From: JAABPW01 sp037132275
GTDB lineage: Bacteria > Verrucomicrobiota > Kiritimatiellia > CAIKKV01 > CAITUY01
NCBI GenBank assembly: GCA_037132275.1
Contig: JBAXPK010000010.1
Coordinates: forward strand, 1 to 64,000
Length of the DNA stretch: 64,000 nt
Reading direction: 5' to 3'
A model generated the notes under the pieces. That model was not told the origin of the DNA. It saw only the letters and a program-made list of their open reading frames with translations, and ran no database searches. Shown here in pieces: positions 15,318 through 25,377 of this stretch. The position numbers and the translations under genes were made by a program. The stretch's first letter is position 1. Each line of letters begins with the position of its first letter.

Positions 15318-18300
15318 ATGAGACACACCATGCGCCGGGAATGGCTTGCATTCAGTCTGGCTTTATTGATGGGGCTGGCGTGGGGAGACTCTGCCTCCGC
15401 CCAAACTGTCTCAGGCCAGATATTCAATGGCTCGCTCTGGCGTGAAAACATTTCCGCTCCGCCCGGTAACGGCGATGGTTTTGGCCAGATGATGATACAG
15501 CTTAAGTCGTCCACGGGTGCGGTGGTAAGTAGCAATGTGGTCGTGGCGACGAGCGCCTTGCCTTTTCCTCCGGGCCCGTATTCCTATGTCTTGGGAGGAA
15601 GTCTACCCAATGGGGATTATCAGGTTACCGCTTGGGTTGACGGTAATGAAAACGGCGAACAGGATCCCGGGGAACCCTTCGGTTCGGCCGCTGCGTCCAT
15701 CACGGGAGGGGTCTCCGTTGTCAAACTCAGAATCTCGGTGATTGATGATAATGATGCGGACGGACTTCCCGATTGGTGGGAATATCACTGGTTTCAATAT
15801 TCCGCCGATCCTTTTGCTTATGGTGCCGGTAGTGATCCGGATGGGGATGGATTGAGTAATCTTGAAGAATACAATTTTTCAATAGGCGGATTCGGCCTGG
15901 ACTACCTGAGTCCCGCCAACTGGGACTCCGATGACGACGGCATGGACGATGGATGGGAATGCCGCTATTTTGATCCGGATATGATGATGGGGATGAATCC
16001 GGTGGTGGCCAATACTACCAATGACTTTGACGGGGATGGCCTTTCGGATTGGCAGGAGTATTGCGGAATTGATGGCAAGCCCAGGATGGTGTTTGATCAA
16101 ATGATCGACTGGGTGCGCAAGGGAAAGATGGTACAGGCTGTGTCGGATGATCTCAGTCCCATCGATATCGACTCCGACTTCGACATGCTGTTCGACAGTT
16201 TCGAGTCTGCCTGGTACGACCCGGCCAATCGGATTGATCCCCGTTCCGGCGTGATGAATTCGATCCCAACCAACAATATGGTCGACACATCGATTGCCAG
16301 GGAAGACTCCGATCAGGATGGTCTCAGCAATTACCGGGAGCAATGTCTTCTGGCGCAACTCAGGCAGTCTTCCACTAATGGATTTTTCTGGGACTGGAGT
16401 GGACGTCTTCCGTTTGTTCAGCATACGTATGACTTTCAGGGGAAAACCTACCGAAGTTGCACCATGGCGATGTGTGGCGGACAGGCTTTAAACCTTAATC
16501 TGGTCATGAACAAAACAATTCCCGCTTCGATAAACCGGTTCCAGTTGCGAAATCATGAATGGACGGATCCCACGGAAGGAACGGGGTATACTTACGTAGA
16601 TGAAGCGATTCCACCGGGACATGATACCGATAGTGACGGTCTGCCTGATGGCTGGGAAGTTCAGTTCGGCCTGGATCCACGGGATGATGGGTTGAGCGGA
16701 ACCAATTGGGATAACGGGCCATTTGGTGATCCGGACAATGATGGCTTGATGAATATTGAGGAATATTATGGGCAGGACGGAAATCGGTTCACCACACGGC
16801 CCTTCATCAATGGAACCGGCGACGAAACCAATCCGAATGAGTACAACTGGCGACCGGATACGACGTATCAATGGCGTTGGATGAATACCAACGACACAGC
16901 CAATACGGCCGCCACGGAATTGGGGATGGGCGCCCCGAGGGTTGGCACTGGCATCAGCCGAGGGGAAACCCTTGGAAGTGCCTTGCCGACGACCAGTGTC
17001 GGGACGGATCTGGGAACCGATTCAGACGACGATGGGATACCTGATGCGCTGGAAATTAATCCGAATAATGGAGATCTTCCCTCCAGTCCGGTGGACTCGT
17101 GCGATCCATTTATCCCGCGATCAGCATTGATCATCAGCTCGAACGGCATTTCAATTCCCGATCCGGAACTGGCCGCTCAGCAGGGGATTCGCCCAGCCGG
17201 TTCGCGGGCAGACCTGCAGCGCCGGGATTGGACATTGGAATGCCAGGTTAAACTGTTGTCCACTAACCTGACTGGCCACCTGTTCGACTTTCAGACGGTT
17301 TTTGGTCCCAAAGCCTGCATTGTCTATCGCCTGTCCTTGTCCAACAATGCGCCGGTTCTGGTGTCGTATAACAGTGCGACTACTCCTTATACCATTTCTG
17401 CAAATGCATTGCCGACGAACCGTTGGGTTCATTTAGCGACCGTATGGGATAACGTGAACAATAGTTTGAGCTTGTACATTGATGGGGTACTGTCCCTGTC
17501 TCTTCAGCCTCTGGGCGAATCGTTCTCCCGGTACATGTATCCCGCCACCAATACGTTAACGCTCGCGTCTTCGCCAAACGGCTCATTTACCAATCATCTC
17601 ATGCTTGACGAAGTGCGTATTTGGGGGCTGGCCCGTACGCCTGATCTGATTGCTGAATTTTCGCACAAACTGGTTCCTCCCGTGAATGGGGATGATGTTT
17701 GGATAAACCAGGAGGGGGCCGAGTATTATTCACATAATGATACGCCCATTGTGAATGGCGGTTCTCTCTTTGACGGTGAGCCCGGTGTTCCGTTGGATCA
17801 CGTTTATACCCAAAGCGGGAGCTTTTGGATTGATAACGGCAACGGTAAATACAACGCTAAAGACGATATCCTTCTGAAGAAAGATCCCAGTTTAGTCGAG
17901 GGGTTGGCCGGGGCAGCCGTGGGGAATGTGCTCTGGAACGATAAAGATAACAGCGGGAATTACTCGCGGAACAGTCTGCTCGCCTATTATCGGTTCGACG
18001 ACGGGGGTAGCACGGCCGAGGATTTTGCCCGCCGCGCTAAGAATGGCCTGCTGGGCGCTACGTGCGAGGAGTATCGTTTCGGGGATAGTGGGTACGCACT
18101 CCCCACGAATTCATTCCTGTTTGTGACGAACGATCCAGCGCCCGTGTATGGTGTGGATAAACGCGGCGCCGATGACTCCGATCATGATGGACTTCCGGAT
18201 GCGTGGGAAATCATCCATGGGTTGGATCCGTGGGATGACGGAACCCGCGGGGAATCATCCCCGGGTGCCAAGGATGGGCCGAATGGGGCAAAGGGTGATC

Positions 18301-21296
18301 CCGACCATGACGAGTTAATCAATATCTACGAATATTGGTCTGGCACCAATCCCCGGGCTGCCGATTCCGACGGGAATGGCGTGTTGGATTCCCAGGAAGA
18401 TCGAGATGGTGACGGGGTGGTAAATATCACCGAGCAATTGCTGGGAAGCCGCCCTGACATGGTAGATACTGACGACGATGGCTTCACCGATAGTGAAGAA
18501 CAGAGTATGGGCACCAGCCCCATCAGCGCGGTGGATCCTGCAATCTCGCGAGCAGTCATTCTGGGCGGAAGCAAGGCTGATTACTTAGATGTTCCCGTGA
18601 ATATCAATCAACGTCTTAGGGATTGGACGCTCGAATCGTGGGTGATGCCCTCCAATAATACGGTTGGTGCAGGGATTATTGCGCGTCGTGTGGTTGAAAA
18701 TTTAGCCGGCGGCACTCAGGCCGTTAACTTTGTGATGGGGCTTGAGCCAAACGGGAGTGGAGGACTTCGATTGTATGCTGGTTATGTCGGCCTTGATGGT
18801 AAACAGTATATTGTCCGGTCCGGAACTGTCCTTCCTGCCCAGTGGTCGCATTTAGCGGCATCCTATAGCCAAGGAAACGCCACCTTGACTCTCTATACAA
18901 ATGGGGCAGTTGCGGCTAGCACTAACACGTTTGACAAGGCGCCTCCTATTAGTGGACGAGGCGGAGACACGTTTGTACGTATTGGGGAGGGATTCGGTGG
19001 TGCTATCGACGAAGTTCGATTCTGGAATAAGAGCAGAACGGGAATTCAAATTCAGGCAAATACTAATCGTGTTATTTCTGCTTCAGACACGAATGGCCTG
19101 ATCAATTATTTCCGGTTCGATGATGGAGAAGCCAATACCAATGTAGTCTCATGGAGTGAATTCCATCAGCCCGCCGGGTTTCAAGATTTCACTTACGGCA
19201 ACGATTGGAGCCAACAGTGGCGGCATGCCGCCGTCCGGCATGGAAATATCCTAACCATGATTCCAGGCGCCATTATTCCGCCTCCTTCCTTGCGGATTAT
19301 TTTGAAGCCGGATGGCGCTCTTCTGGCTGGTGCGCAGTGGTCTCTTGACGGCGCTGCCTGGCAGAATAGCGGGGAAACTATGCCGGGGCTTTCTTCAGGA
19401 ACTCACACGGTGAGGTATAAGCCTATCCTGGGATGGACCAGGCCCCTCTCTGAAACGATCCAGTTGACAAACGGAGTGGCGGTGACGTTCACCCGGGTGT
19501 ATGTTGAGCAGGCGACTCTGATCGTTACGTTTGACGGTCTGGTGATCCCCCCCCTTGCGGCATGGAAGGTTAATGCCGACGTTTGGCAACAGAGCGGAGA
19601 CGTGGTGTCGAACCTCGATGCCGGATCTCACATCATTACCTACAGGCCGGCGCCCGGCTATTTCGAGCCACAAACAGAGATTGTTACTTTGAATCCCGGA
19701 GAGACCCTTCAAATCTCACATGACTATAACGTCATGACGTCGGCTGTTTCGGTCATTATTATGCCGACAAATGCGGCTACGGCGGGCGCACGTTGGCGTG
19801 TGGATGGCGGGATTTGGCGGGCCAGCGGGGAGGTTGCCAGTGGTCTTCTTCTCGCCACGCATTTGATTCAATTTTCCGATCAGGCCTTGTGGATTACGCC
19901 GGCGAATATCGACGTCACACTCACGGATTTGCTCACCGTTGTGGTGACGGGGCGGTATTCCCAAGTGACCGGTTTGTCTGTCAGCATCGATCCCCCCGGG
20001 GCTGTCGCTGCGGGCGCTCAATGGAGAGTGTCTGGAGGCGGCTGGACCAACAGCGGTTTTCTTCTCCCGTCTCCAGCGGGCACTTATACGGTCGACTTTA
20101 AGCCACTTAGCGGTTGGCTTACTCCGGGTAGTCTGACAGCCGTTGTATTGGATCAGCAGGTGACGGCGTTGTCTGGCCTTTATTATAAGGCTGATGTTTT
20201 CGGGGGGACACTCACTACAAATGCAGGTGATTTCTATCTGCCATGGGGATTGGATTCTGACTCCTTGCATCGTCTGTTTGTTGCGGACACCTTTAATGAC
20301 CGGATTCAAATGTATGACACTTTGAGTCAGCAGTGGACTGTTTGGGGGAAATTCGGGACGAGTCTAGGGCAGTTCAAAAAGCCGAGCGGTTTGGCGGTGG
20401 ATAAACTAGGGAATCTCTATGTGGCGGATCAGAGTAATCATCGCATTCAGAAACGCATCGCAACCAATGGGCAATGGATTGCGGTTGGATCAAATACACT
20501 TGTGTCTGGTACGGCGCTGGGGCAGTTTAATTCACCTGCCGATGTAGCAGTGGACTCGACTCTAACCCTTTACGTTGCCGACACATGGAATAATCGTGTT
20601 CAAAAGATGAGCTCATCCGGCGTCTGGTCTGTCTTTATAACCAACGGGACAACAGCGGGAAAAGTGCAGTATCCTCAGGGATTGCATGTTGATAGTTCTG
20701 ATAGTCTATACGTTTCCGATGATGGGGTTCAAACCAATGGGCTGAGCCGGGTGCAGAAATTTGCAAACACCGGGCAATTTATCACGCTTCTTGGTGGGCG
20801 GGATTCTAGTCAGGGAAATCTTCAGTCTCCAGGCGGTATGACCATTGGGAACGGCAACCTATATGTGGCAAATGCTTATGATAGTCGTGTCGCTTATTCG
20901 GATATGACTGGAATGTCATGGACTACTTTGGTGGGGAGTAATGTGTTGAGCCAACCGGGAGACGTAGAGTGGGATTCGCGCGGTTATTTGTATATTGCGG
21001 ACACCTTTCATAGTCGCATCCTGATGATCCAGATTGACCCGGCGGCAGCCACGAATGGGCTTACCCAGGTGACGGCAATGACGTCTTCGGGAACCAATTC
21101 GAGTTTTACCCTGAGTTGGTTTGCCCGGCTTAATTGGAATTATGCCGTGCAGTATGCCAATATTCTGTCGTCCAGCACGGTTTGGTTGAATTTGCCGGGA
21201 TATTCGGCGGTAAGCGGTATGGATCAGATGACTAACTGTACGGATACGACGGTGTTAGGGGTTACAAATCGATTTTACCGCATCATTGCGTATTAA
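15318..21296 (+). CDS. Giant secreted multidomain protein (TSP3, LamG, repeats, NHL)
   Basis: About 1992 residues (residue numbers here count from 15291). The start at 15318 is preferred because AGGAA lies about 9 bases before it; the signal peptide ends near SASAQ. Order: an N-terminal beta domain (40-145); thrombospondin type 3-like calcium loops of the form DxDxDGLxDxWE (about 150-600); a LamG/concanavalin-like domain (610-790, RDWTLECQVKLL...LDEVRIW); a second calcium-loop block (960-1080); a second LamG domain (1083-1255); four related repeats with GAxWxVDGxxWxxSGxxxxxLxxGxHxVxF (1325-1630); an NHL-type propeller (1636-1915, LGQFKKPSGLAVDKLGNLYVADQSN); and a C-terminal module ending in FYRIIAY. 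It sits inside the pilus operon, 15 bp before the secretin gene. It could be a pilus-borne adhesin or the main substrate of the secretin; this is inference. Confidence 0.88.
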   Translation: MRHTMRREWLAFSLALLMGLAWGDSASAQTVSGQIFNGSLWRENISAPPGNGDGFGQMMIQLKSSTGAVVSSNVVVATSALPFPPGPYSYVLGGSLPNGDYQVTAWVDGNENGEQDPGEPFGSAAASITGGVSVVKLRISVIDDNDADGLPDWWEYHWFQYSADPFAYGAGSDPDGDGLSNLEEYNFSIGGFGLDYLSPANWDSDDDGMDDGWECRYFDPDMMMGMNPVVANTTNDFDGDGLSDWQEYCGIDGKPRMVFDQMIDWVRKGKMVQAVSDDLSPIDIDSDFDMLFDSFESAWYDPANRIDPRSGVMNSIPTNNMVDTSIAREDSDQDGLSNYREQCLLAQLRQSSTNGFFWDWSGRLPFVQHTYDFQGKTYRSCTMAMCGGQALNLNLVMNKTIPASINRFQLRNHEWTDPTEGTGYTYVDEAIPPGHDTDSDGLPDGWEVQFGLDPRDDGLSGTNWDNGPFGDPDNDGLMNIEEYYGQDGNRFTTRPFINGTGDETNPNEYNWRPDTTYQWRWMNTNDTANTAATELGMGAPRVGTGISRGETLGSALPTTSVGTDLGTDSDDDGIPDALEINPNNGDLPSSPVDSCDPFIPRSALIISSNGISIPDPELAAQQGIRPAGSRADLQRRDWTLECQVKLLSTNLTGHLFDFQTVFGPKACIVYRLSLSNNAPVLVSYNSATTPYTISANALPTNRWVHLATVWDNVNNSLSLYIDGVLSLSLQPLGESFSRYMYPATNTLTLASSPNGSFTNHLMLDEVRIWGLARTPDLIAEFSHKLVPPVNGDDVWINQEGAEYYSHNDTPIVNGGSLFDGEPGVPLDHVYTQSGSFWIDNGNGKYNAKDDILLKKDPSLVEGLAGAAVGNVLWNDKDNSGNYSRNSLLAYYRFDDGGSTAEDFARRAKNGLLGATCEEYRFGDSGYALPTNSFLFVTNDPAPVYGVDKRGADDSDHDGLPDAWEIIHGLDPWDDGTRGESSPGAKDGPNGAKGDPDHDELINIYEYWSGTNPRAADSDGNGVLDSQEDRDGDGVVNITEQLLGSRPDMVDTDDDGFTDSEEQSMGTSPISAVDPAISRAVILGGSKADYLDVPVNINQRLRDWTLESWVMPSNNTVGAGIIARRVVENLAGGTQAVNFVMGLEPNGSGGLRLYAGYVGLDGKQYIVRSGTVLPAQWSHLAASYSQGNATLTLYTNGAVAASTNTFDKAPPISGRGGDTFVRIGEGFGGAIDEVRFWNKSRTGIQIQANTNRVISASDTNGLINYFRFDDGEANTNVVSWSEFHQPAGFQDFTYGNDWSQQWRHAAVRHGNILTMIPGAIIPPPSLRIILKPDGALLAGAQWSLDGAAWQNSGETMPGLSSGTHTVRYKPILGWTRPLSETIQLTNGVAVTFTRVYVEQATLIVTFDGLVIPPLAAWKVNADVWQQSGDVVSNLDAGSHIITYRPAPGYFEPQTEIVTLNPGETLQISHDYNVMTSAVSVIIMPTNAATAGARWRVDGGIWRASGEVASGLLLATHLIQFSDQALWITPANIDVTLTDLLTVVVTGRYSQVTGLSVSIDPPGAVAAGAQWRVSGGGWTNSGFLLPSPAGTYTVDFKPLSGWLTPGSLTAVVLDQQVTALSGLYYKADVFGGTLTTNAGDFYLPWGLDSDSLHRLFVADTFNDRIQMYDTLSQQWTVWGKFGTSLGQFKKPSGLAVDKLGNLYVADQSNHRIQKRIATNGQWIAVGSNTLVSGTALGQFNSPADVAVDSTLTLYVADTWNNRVQKMSSSGVWSVFITNGTTAGKVQYPQGLHVDSSDSLYVSDDGVQTNGLSRVQKFANTGQFITLLGGRDSSQGNLQSPGGMTIGNGNLYVANAYDSRVAYSDMTGMSWTTLVGSNVLSQPGDVEWDSRGYLYIADTFHSRILMIQIDPAAATNGLTQVTAMTSSGTNSSFTLSWFARLNWNYAVQYANILSSSTVWLNLPGYSAVSGMDQMTNCTDTTVLGVTNRFYRIIAY

Positions 21297-21311
21297 GAGG
21301 AAGGCTGAAAT

Positions 21312-23237
21312 ATGAAGCGATTGCTAGCGTTTATCGTCATGACCATGTTGTGCTGCGGGGGAAGTGGTGCGACAACCGTGGGATCACAAGGAGTGGTCTC
21401 AACCCCTGATTCAGAATTTGTGACTCTTTCCGATATGGCGGCGGCAATGCCGGTCGCGGCGAACGCCGGCGATGCCATGGCGCCGCTGCAAGGCTCCGGA
21501 GTTCATCAGGAAACCGTGGGAGCAGCTCCGGTCACGACGGCTTCAGTAGAGGCCGCCGCCACGGCTGTGGTAACGGGGATTACGGTTAGCGCAATGGAAC
21601 CCGTGAAACAGGAGATTCGTGCGGGAGAGGGATCTAATGTGGTTGTGTCTTCGGATACCTCAACCGAACTTATGCCCGTGGCGTCTTTTACGAGCGTTGG
21701 GGAAAGACAAAACCTGATCTCAGTCGCCTTGGATGACGTGCCTTTGCAGGATGTGGTTCGTCTGTTTACCCGGATATCGGGAGCGAACATCATTGCTTCC
21801 TCTACTAATCTTCAGGGAAAGGTAACGGTCAATTTACAGGATGTTGAATGGAAGCCGGCGTTGGATTCCATCCTGGATATGTACAACCTGACGGTTTCGG
21901 AAAAAGTTCCCGGGTCGAAGATCTACAGCGTGATGGCAAAAGTTCCCGGATCCGAACCGTTGATCGCCCAGCCGATATTTTTGAACTACGCCCAGGTGTC
22001 GAATATCGTTGCCGTCATACAACCCATGGTGGGCAGAGACGGCATGGTTTCGCCGTTTCCCAATGCCAACGCCCTCATTGTGAGGGCCACTGCGGCGAAT
22101 CTGAGTTCCATCATTAAGGTTGTGAAGGAAATCGATATTCCCCGCCAGCAGGTTTATATCGAAGCCAAGTTTATGGAGCTTTCGGATGAGGCCATCAAGG
22201 ATTTGGGAGTCAATTGGCAGGTCCTGGAAGGCTATGGAATCGGCGCAAAGAGTCTCTCGCAAACGCTGAATGACAGTCGGAACAAGGTCAATTCGAATCA
22301 TACAAGTAGCGATCAAAGTGATTCGCGAAAATCAAGTGATGCCATTCAAAGTGGGGACAGTTCCACCTTGGCGGATAGCACGGCAAAGGGGTTGGCCAGT
22401 TCGGTAGATCTTAGCCAGGGGCGAAACACGTCCGATAGCATCGATAAGACCCTTAACCACAAGCGCGGCTTGGTGCATAATAATGATCAGACGCTTTCCG
22501 ACGTACGAACGGCAGTTCTTAGCGCCGATGATTTCCGCGTGGTGTTGAGCGCACTGCAGCAGATCAACGGCATTACCATTGTCTCAAACCCGAAGATCAT
22601 TGTCGCCAACGAGGAAACCGCCACGATTCATATCGGGGAGAATGAGCCGAACATCAAGGGGTCGGTCACGGCTGGACAGCAGGGGCAGGCCAATACGACA
22701 ACCTATGCGTTGGATACGGTAAAGCCTTATTTTGAGTTCGGCATATCGCTTGAAGTCACTCCGACGATAAATAATCAGAGCAATATCTCGGTGCGAATCA
22801 CCCCTACGTTAAGCCGGTTCGTCAAGGACAAGACCGCTCCGGATGGAACCACGTATCCCATTGAAGCCACCAAGAAGATCAAGACCGTTTTCAGCTTGGA
22901 AAGTGGGAAAACGGCCGCTATCGGAGGTCTGACGGAGACGACCGATCGCGACAATGTAGTGAAAATCCCCTTGTTGGGGGACATTCCCCTCCTTGGGAAA
23001 TACTTCTTTTCTTATACGCATAAACAGCACATGCAGACCGAGACGATTATTTTCGTAACGGTCGGCTTGGCCAATCCCCGGACGATTCAGAGCGAGGAAG
23101 GATTGCCGGAGGAAACGGCCCTGACCCAGCCGCATCTGATTGTGACAAAGAAATTGCGGGAACAAAGGTTAGCCGATGCGGCGAGTGCGGCAAGCAAGGC
23201 AAAGGCCGCAAGCGAAAAAGCCGGAAAAACCCCGTGA
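21312..23237 (+). CDS. pilQ: Outer-membrane secretin, PilQ/GspD family
   Basis: A 641-residue exported secretin with a signal peptide (about 1-21). An Ala/Val-rich stretch is followed by an STN-like N0 domain (about 130-205, ISVALDDVPLQDVVRLFTRISGANII), one N1/KH-like domain (215-280, ending in VVKEIDIPRQQVYIEAKFMEL), a Ser/Asp/Asn-rich insert (about 313-396, no fold seen), and the secretin beta-barrel domain (400-585, with VSNPKIIVANEETATIHIGE and LLGDIPLLGKYFF). The tail is rich in Ala/Lys. It should form the outer-membrane pore for the pilus or secreted substrates. The Ser-rich insert lies just before the barrel, where other secretins have the N3 constriction loop. It follows the giant gene by 15 bp with an AGAGGAAGG ribosome site. 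Confidence 0.93.
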   Translation: MKRLLAFIVMTMLCCGGSGATTVGSQGVVSTPDSEFVTLSDMAAAMPVAANAGDAMAPLQGSGVHQETVGAAPVTTASVEAAATAVVTGITVSAMEPVKQEIRAGEGSNVVVSSDTSTELMPVASFTSVGERQNLISVALDDVPLQDVVRLFTRISGANIIASSTNLQGKVTVNLQDVEWKPALDSILDMYNLTVSEKVPGSKIYSVMAKVPGSEPLIAQPIFLNYAQVSNIVAVIQPMVGRDGMVSPFPNANALIVRATAANLSSIIKVVKEIDIPRQQVYIEAKFMELSDEAIKDLGVNWQVLEGYGIGAKSLSQTLNDSRNKVNSNHTSSDQSDSRKSSDAIQSGDSSTLADSTAKGLASSVDLSQGRNTSDSIDKTLNHKRGLVHNNDQTLSDVRTAVLSADDFRVVLSALQQINGITIVSNPKIIVANEETATIHIGENEPNIKGSVTAGQQGQANTTTYALDTVKPYFEFGISLEVTPTINNQSNISVRITPTLSRFVKDKTAPDGTTYPIEATKKIKTVFSLESGKTAAIGGLTETTDRDNVVKIPLLGDIPLLGKYFFSYTHKQHMQTETIIFVTVGLANPRTIQSEEGLPEETALTQPHLIVTKKLREQRLADAASAASKAKAASEKAGKTP

Positions 23238-23244
23238 TAGTGTC

Positions 23245-23979
23245 ATGTTAAGCGAAAATCAGGAGTTCCGTTATGCCAGGCATTTGACACTTCCCCAGGT
23301 TGGGCCAGAGGGGCAGCGGGACTTGCTTAATTCGAGTGTTCTGGTAATTGGTGCGGGAGGTCTGGGATCGCCCGCCGCTTTCTATCTGGCCGCCGCTGGA
23401 GTGGGTAAAATTGGCCTGATTGATGACGATGTCGTCGAATTAAGCAATCTTCAACGTCAAACGCTGCACGCAACACCGGATCTTAATCATCCCAAAGTGG
23501 AGTCGGCGGCGTGTAAACTGAGGGCCTTGAATCCGGATGTTGAAATCATGCCCTTTCGATGCCGGTTTCAGCGTGAGAATGCTGGTGATCTGCTTCGGGA
23601 TTTCCAATTTGTTTTGGATGCCACCGATAACTTTACTTCAAAGTTCATTATCGCAGAGGCTTGCCAGACGGCAGGGAAGCCCTATGTGCATGCCGGTATT
23701 CTGGCATTTCAAGGACAGGTCATGACGGTTTTGCCAGGGGTGACAGCCTGTTATCGTTGTGTTTTTGGGGATGGGCCTCCCCGAGTCGGCATACCGAACG
23801 GGCCCATGGGTCCTGTGCCGGGTGTGATCGGCGCCATCCAGGCCATGGAAGCCATCAAATTCCTCCTGAAAGCGGGAGACCTTCTGACCAATCGGCTTTT
23901 GATTTTCGATGCCCTGGCTATGCGGTTTCGCGAAGTTTCGCTGACTCGCAATCCCCGTTGTCCTGTCTGTTCGGGGTGA
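23245..23979 (+). CDS. MoeB/ThiF-family adenylyltransferase (E1-like)
   Basis: A 244-residue enzyme of the E1-like family. ATG 23245 gives MLSENQEFRYARHLTLPQVG, the standard family start; an in-frame ATG at 23176 would run back into pilQ. It has the nucleotide-binding loop VIGAGGLGSP (about 31-40), DDDVVELSNLQRQ with the ATP-contact Asp and Arg, and two zinc-binding pairs, CYRC and CPVC. MoeB and ThiF activate the C-terminal Gly-Gly of MoaD or ThiS by adenylation. No rhodanese domain and no moaD/thiS gene are nearby, so the partner is unknown. It could serve molybdopterin, thiamine or Cys biosynthesis. The gene is 8 bp after pilQ but has only a weak ribosome site. Confidence 0.88.
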   Translation: MLSENQEFRYARHLTLPQVGPEGQRDLLNSSVLVIGAGGLGSPAAFYLAAAGVGKIGLIDDDVVELSNLQRQTLHATPDLNHPKVESAACKLRALNPDVEIMPFRCRFQRENAGDLLRDFQFVLDATDNFTSKFIIAEACQTAGKPYVHAGILAFQGQVMTVLPGVTACYRCVFGDGPPRVGIPNGPMGPVPGVIGAIQAMEAIKFLLKAGDLLTNRLLIFDALAMRFREVSLTRNPRCPVCSG

Positions 23980-24048
23980 AATGTATTTGCTGGCATCGGG
24001 TGTCAAAATTCAATAGTCTTCGACCGCATTTTTAGAGGAGCGATTCAT

Positions 24049-25341
24049 ATGATTCCACGATACACACGCCCCGAAATAGGGGATATTTGGGCGGATGAAA
24101 ATAAATTCGGCATTTGGCTGAAAATTGAAATCCTGGCCTGCGAGGCGATGCACCAGCTGGGGATTGTGCCTGCTGAGGATTTGAGGAATATCAAGGCGCG
24201 CGCGGCGTTTAGCGTCAAACGTATCAACCGTATTGAGGCGAAGGTAAATCACGACGTGATCGCCTTTCTCACGAATGTCGCCGAGCATGTGGGGCCGTCA
24301 TCCCGGTTTATTCATCGGGGGCTGACTAGTTCCGACGTTCTGGATACTGCTCTGGCGGTTCAGATGGTTCAGGCGATGGACATTCTGATTGCCGATGTCA
24401 AGGCGGTACGGAAAGCGGCTGCGGCAAAAGCTAAGAAGTATAAATTAACGCCCATGATAGGGCGCAGCCATGGCGTTCACGCCGAGCCCATTACGTTTGG
24501 GCTTAAGATGGCCCTGATGTATGATGAATTTGGTCGGGCCTTGACGCGACTGGAAGCGGCGCGCGAGGTCATCCGTGTGGGGCAGCTCTCCGGCGCTGTC
24601 GGAACCCACGCTCACATTGATCCTTTTGTAGAACAGTATGTCTGCAAAAAACTGGGGCTCAAACCGGCGGCGATCTCCACGCAGATTTTGCAGCGGGACC
24701 GCCATGCCGAATATATGTCCGCCATAGCGCTGGTCGGAGCCTCAGTGGATCGCTGGGCGACGGAGTTCCGGCATCTGCAGCGGACAGAAGTGCTGGAGGT
24801 GGAGGAGTATTTTGGGAAGGAACAAAAAGGTTCCTCCGCGATGCCGCACAAGAAGAATCCCATCACCGGCGAGAAGTTATGCGGGTTGGCTCGTCTCTTG
24901 CGCGGAAATGTGGTGGCGGCGCTTGAAAATGTCGCGCTCTGGCATGAGCGGGATATTTCGCATTCATCCGTGGAGCGGGTTATCCTGCCGGACAGCACGA
25001 TCGCTCTCGATCATATGCTGGTGGGCCTTGAGCGGTTGACCCGGACCCTGGTGGTGTCGCCCGTGCGGATGATGGAAAATTTAAACCTGACACATGGCCT
25101 GATTCATTCGCAGCAGGTTTTGTTGATGTTGACGCAGAAGGGGTTTACCCGGGAACAGGCCTACAGGATGGTTCAGCACCATGCCATGGCCGCATGGGAG
25201 ACGCGGCAGAATCTGCGTGATCTTGTTGAGGCGGATCCCGAAATTATGACCAAAGTGACGGCCGCCGATCTCGATCGGGTATTTGATTTGGCTGTTCACT
25301 TCAAGGATGTAGCCAGAACCTTTAAAGCGGTCGGACTGTGA
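24049..25341 (+). CDS. purB: Adenylosuccinate lyase
   Basis: A 430-residue enzyme of the fumarase/aspartase superfamily. The signature loop GSSAMPHKKNP is present (about residues 262-272), along with the catalytic His region GRSHGVHAEP and the TSSDVLDTA stretch. It catalyses two purine steps: SAICAR to AICAR plus fumarate, and adenylosuccinate to AMP plus fumarate. Length matches the bacterial type. A GAGGAG ribosome site precedes the ATG. It is followed by purM 36 bp downstream of its stop, forming a purine pair; purH lies at 38711. Confidence 0.97.
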   Translation: MIPRYTRPEIGDIWADENKFGIWLKIEILACEAMHQLGIVPAEDLRNIKARAAFSVKRINRIEAKVNHDVIAFLTNVAEHVGPSSRFIHRGLTSSDVLDTALAVQMVQAMDILIADVKAVRKAAAAKAKKYKLTPMIGRSHGVHAEPITFGLKMALMYDEFGRALTRLEAAREVIRVGQLSGAVGTHAHIDPFVEQYVCKKLGLKPAAISTQILQRDRHAEYMSAIALVGASVDRWATEFRHLQRTEVLEVEEYFGKEQKGSSAMPHKKNPITGEKLCGLARLLRGNVVAALENVALWHERDISHSSVERVILPDSTIALDHMLVGLERLTRTLVVSPVRMMENLNLTHGLIHSQQVLLMLTQKGFTREQAYRMVQHHAMAAWETRQNLRDLVEADPEIMTKVTAADLDRVFDLAVHFKDVARTFKAVGL

Positions 25342-25377
25342 TGCTAATAACCCAATGAATTGTGGAAGAAGGAAACC

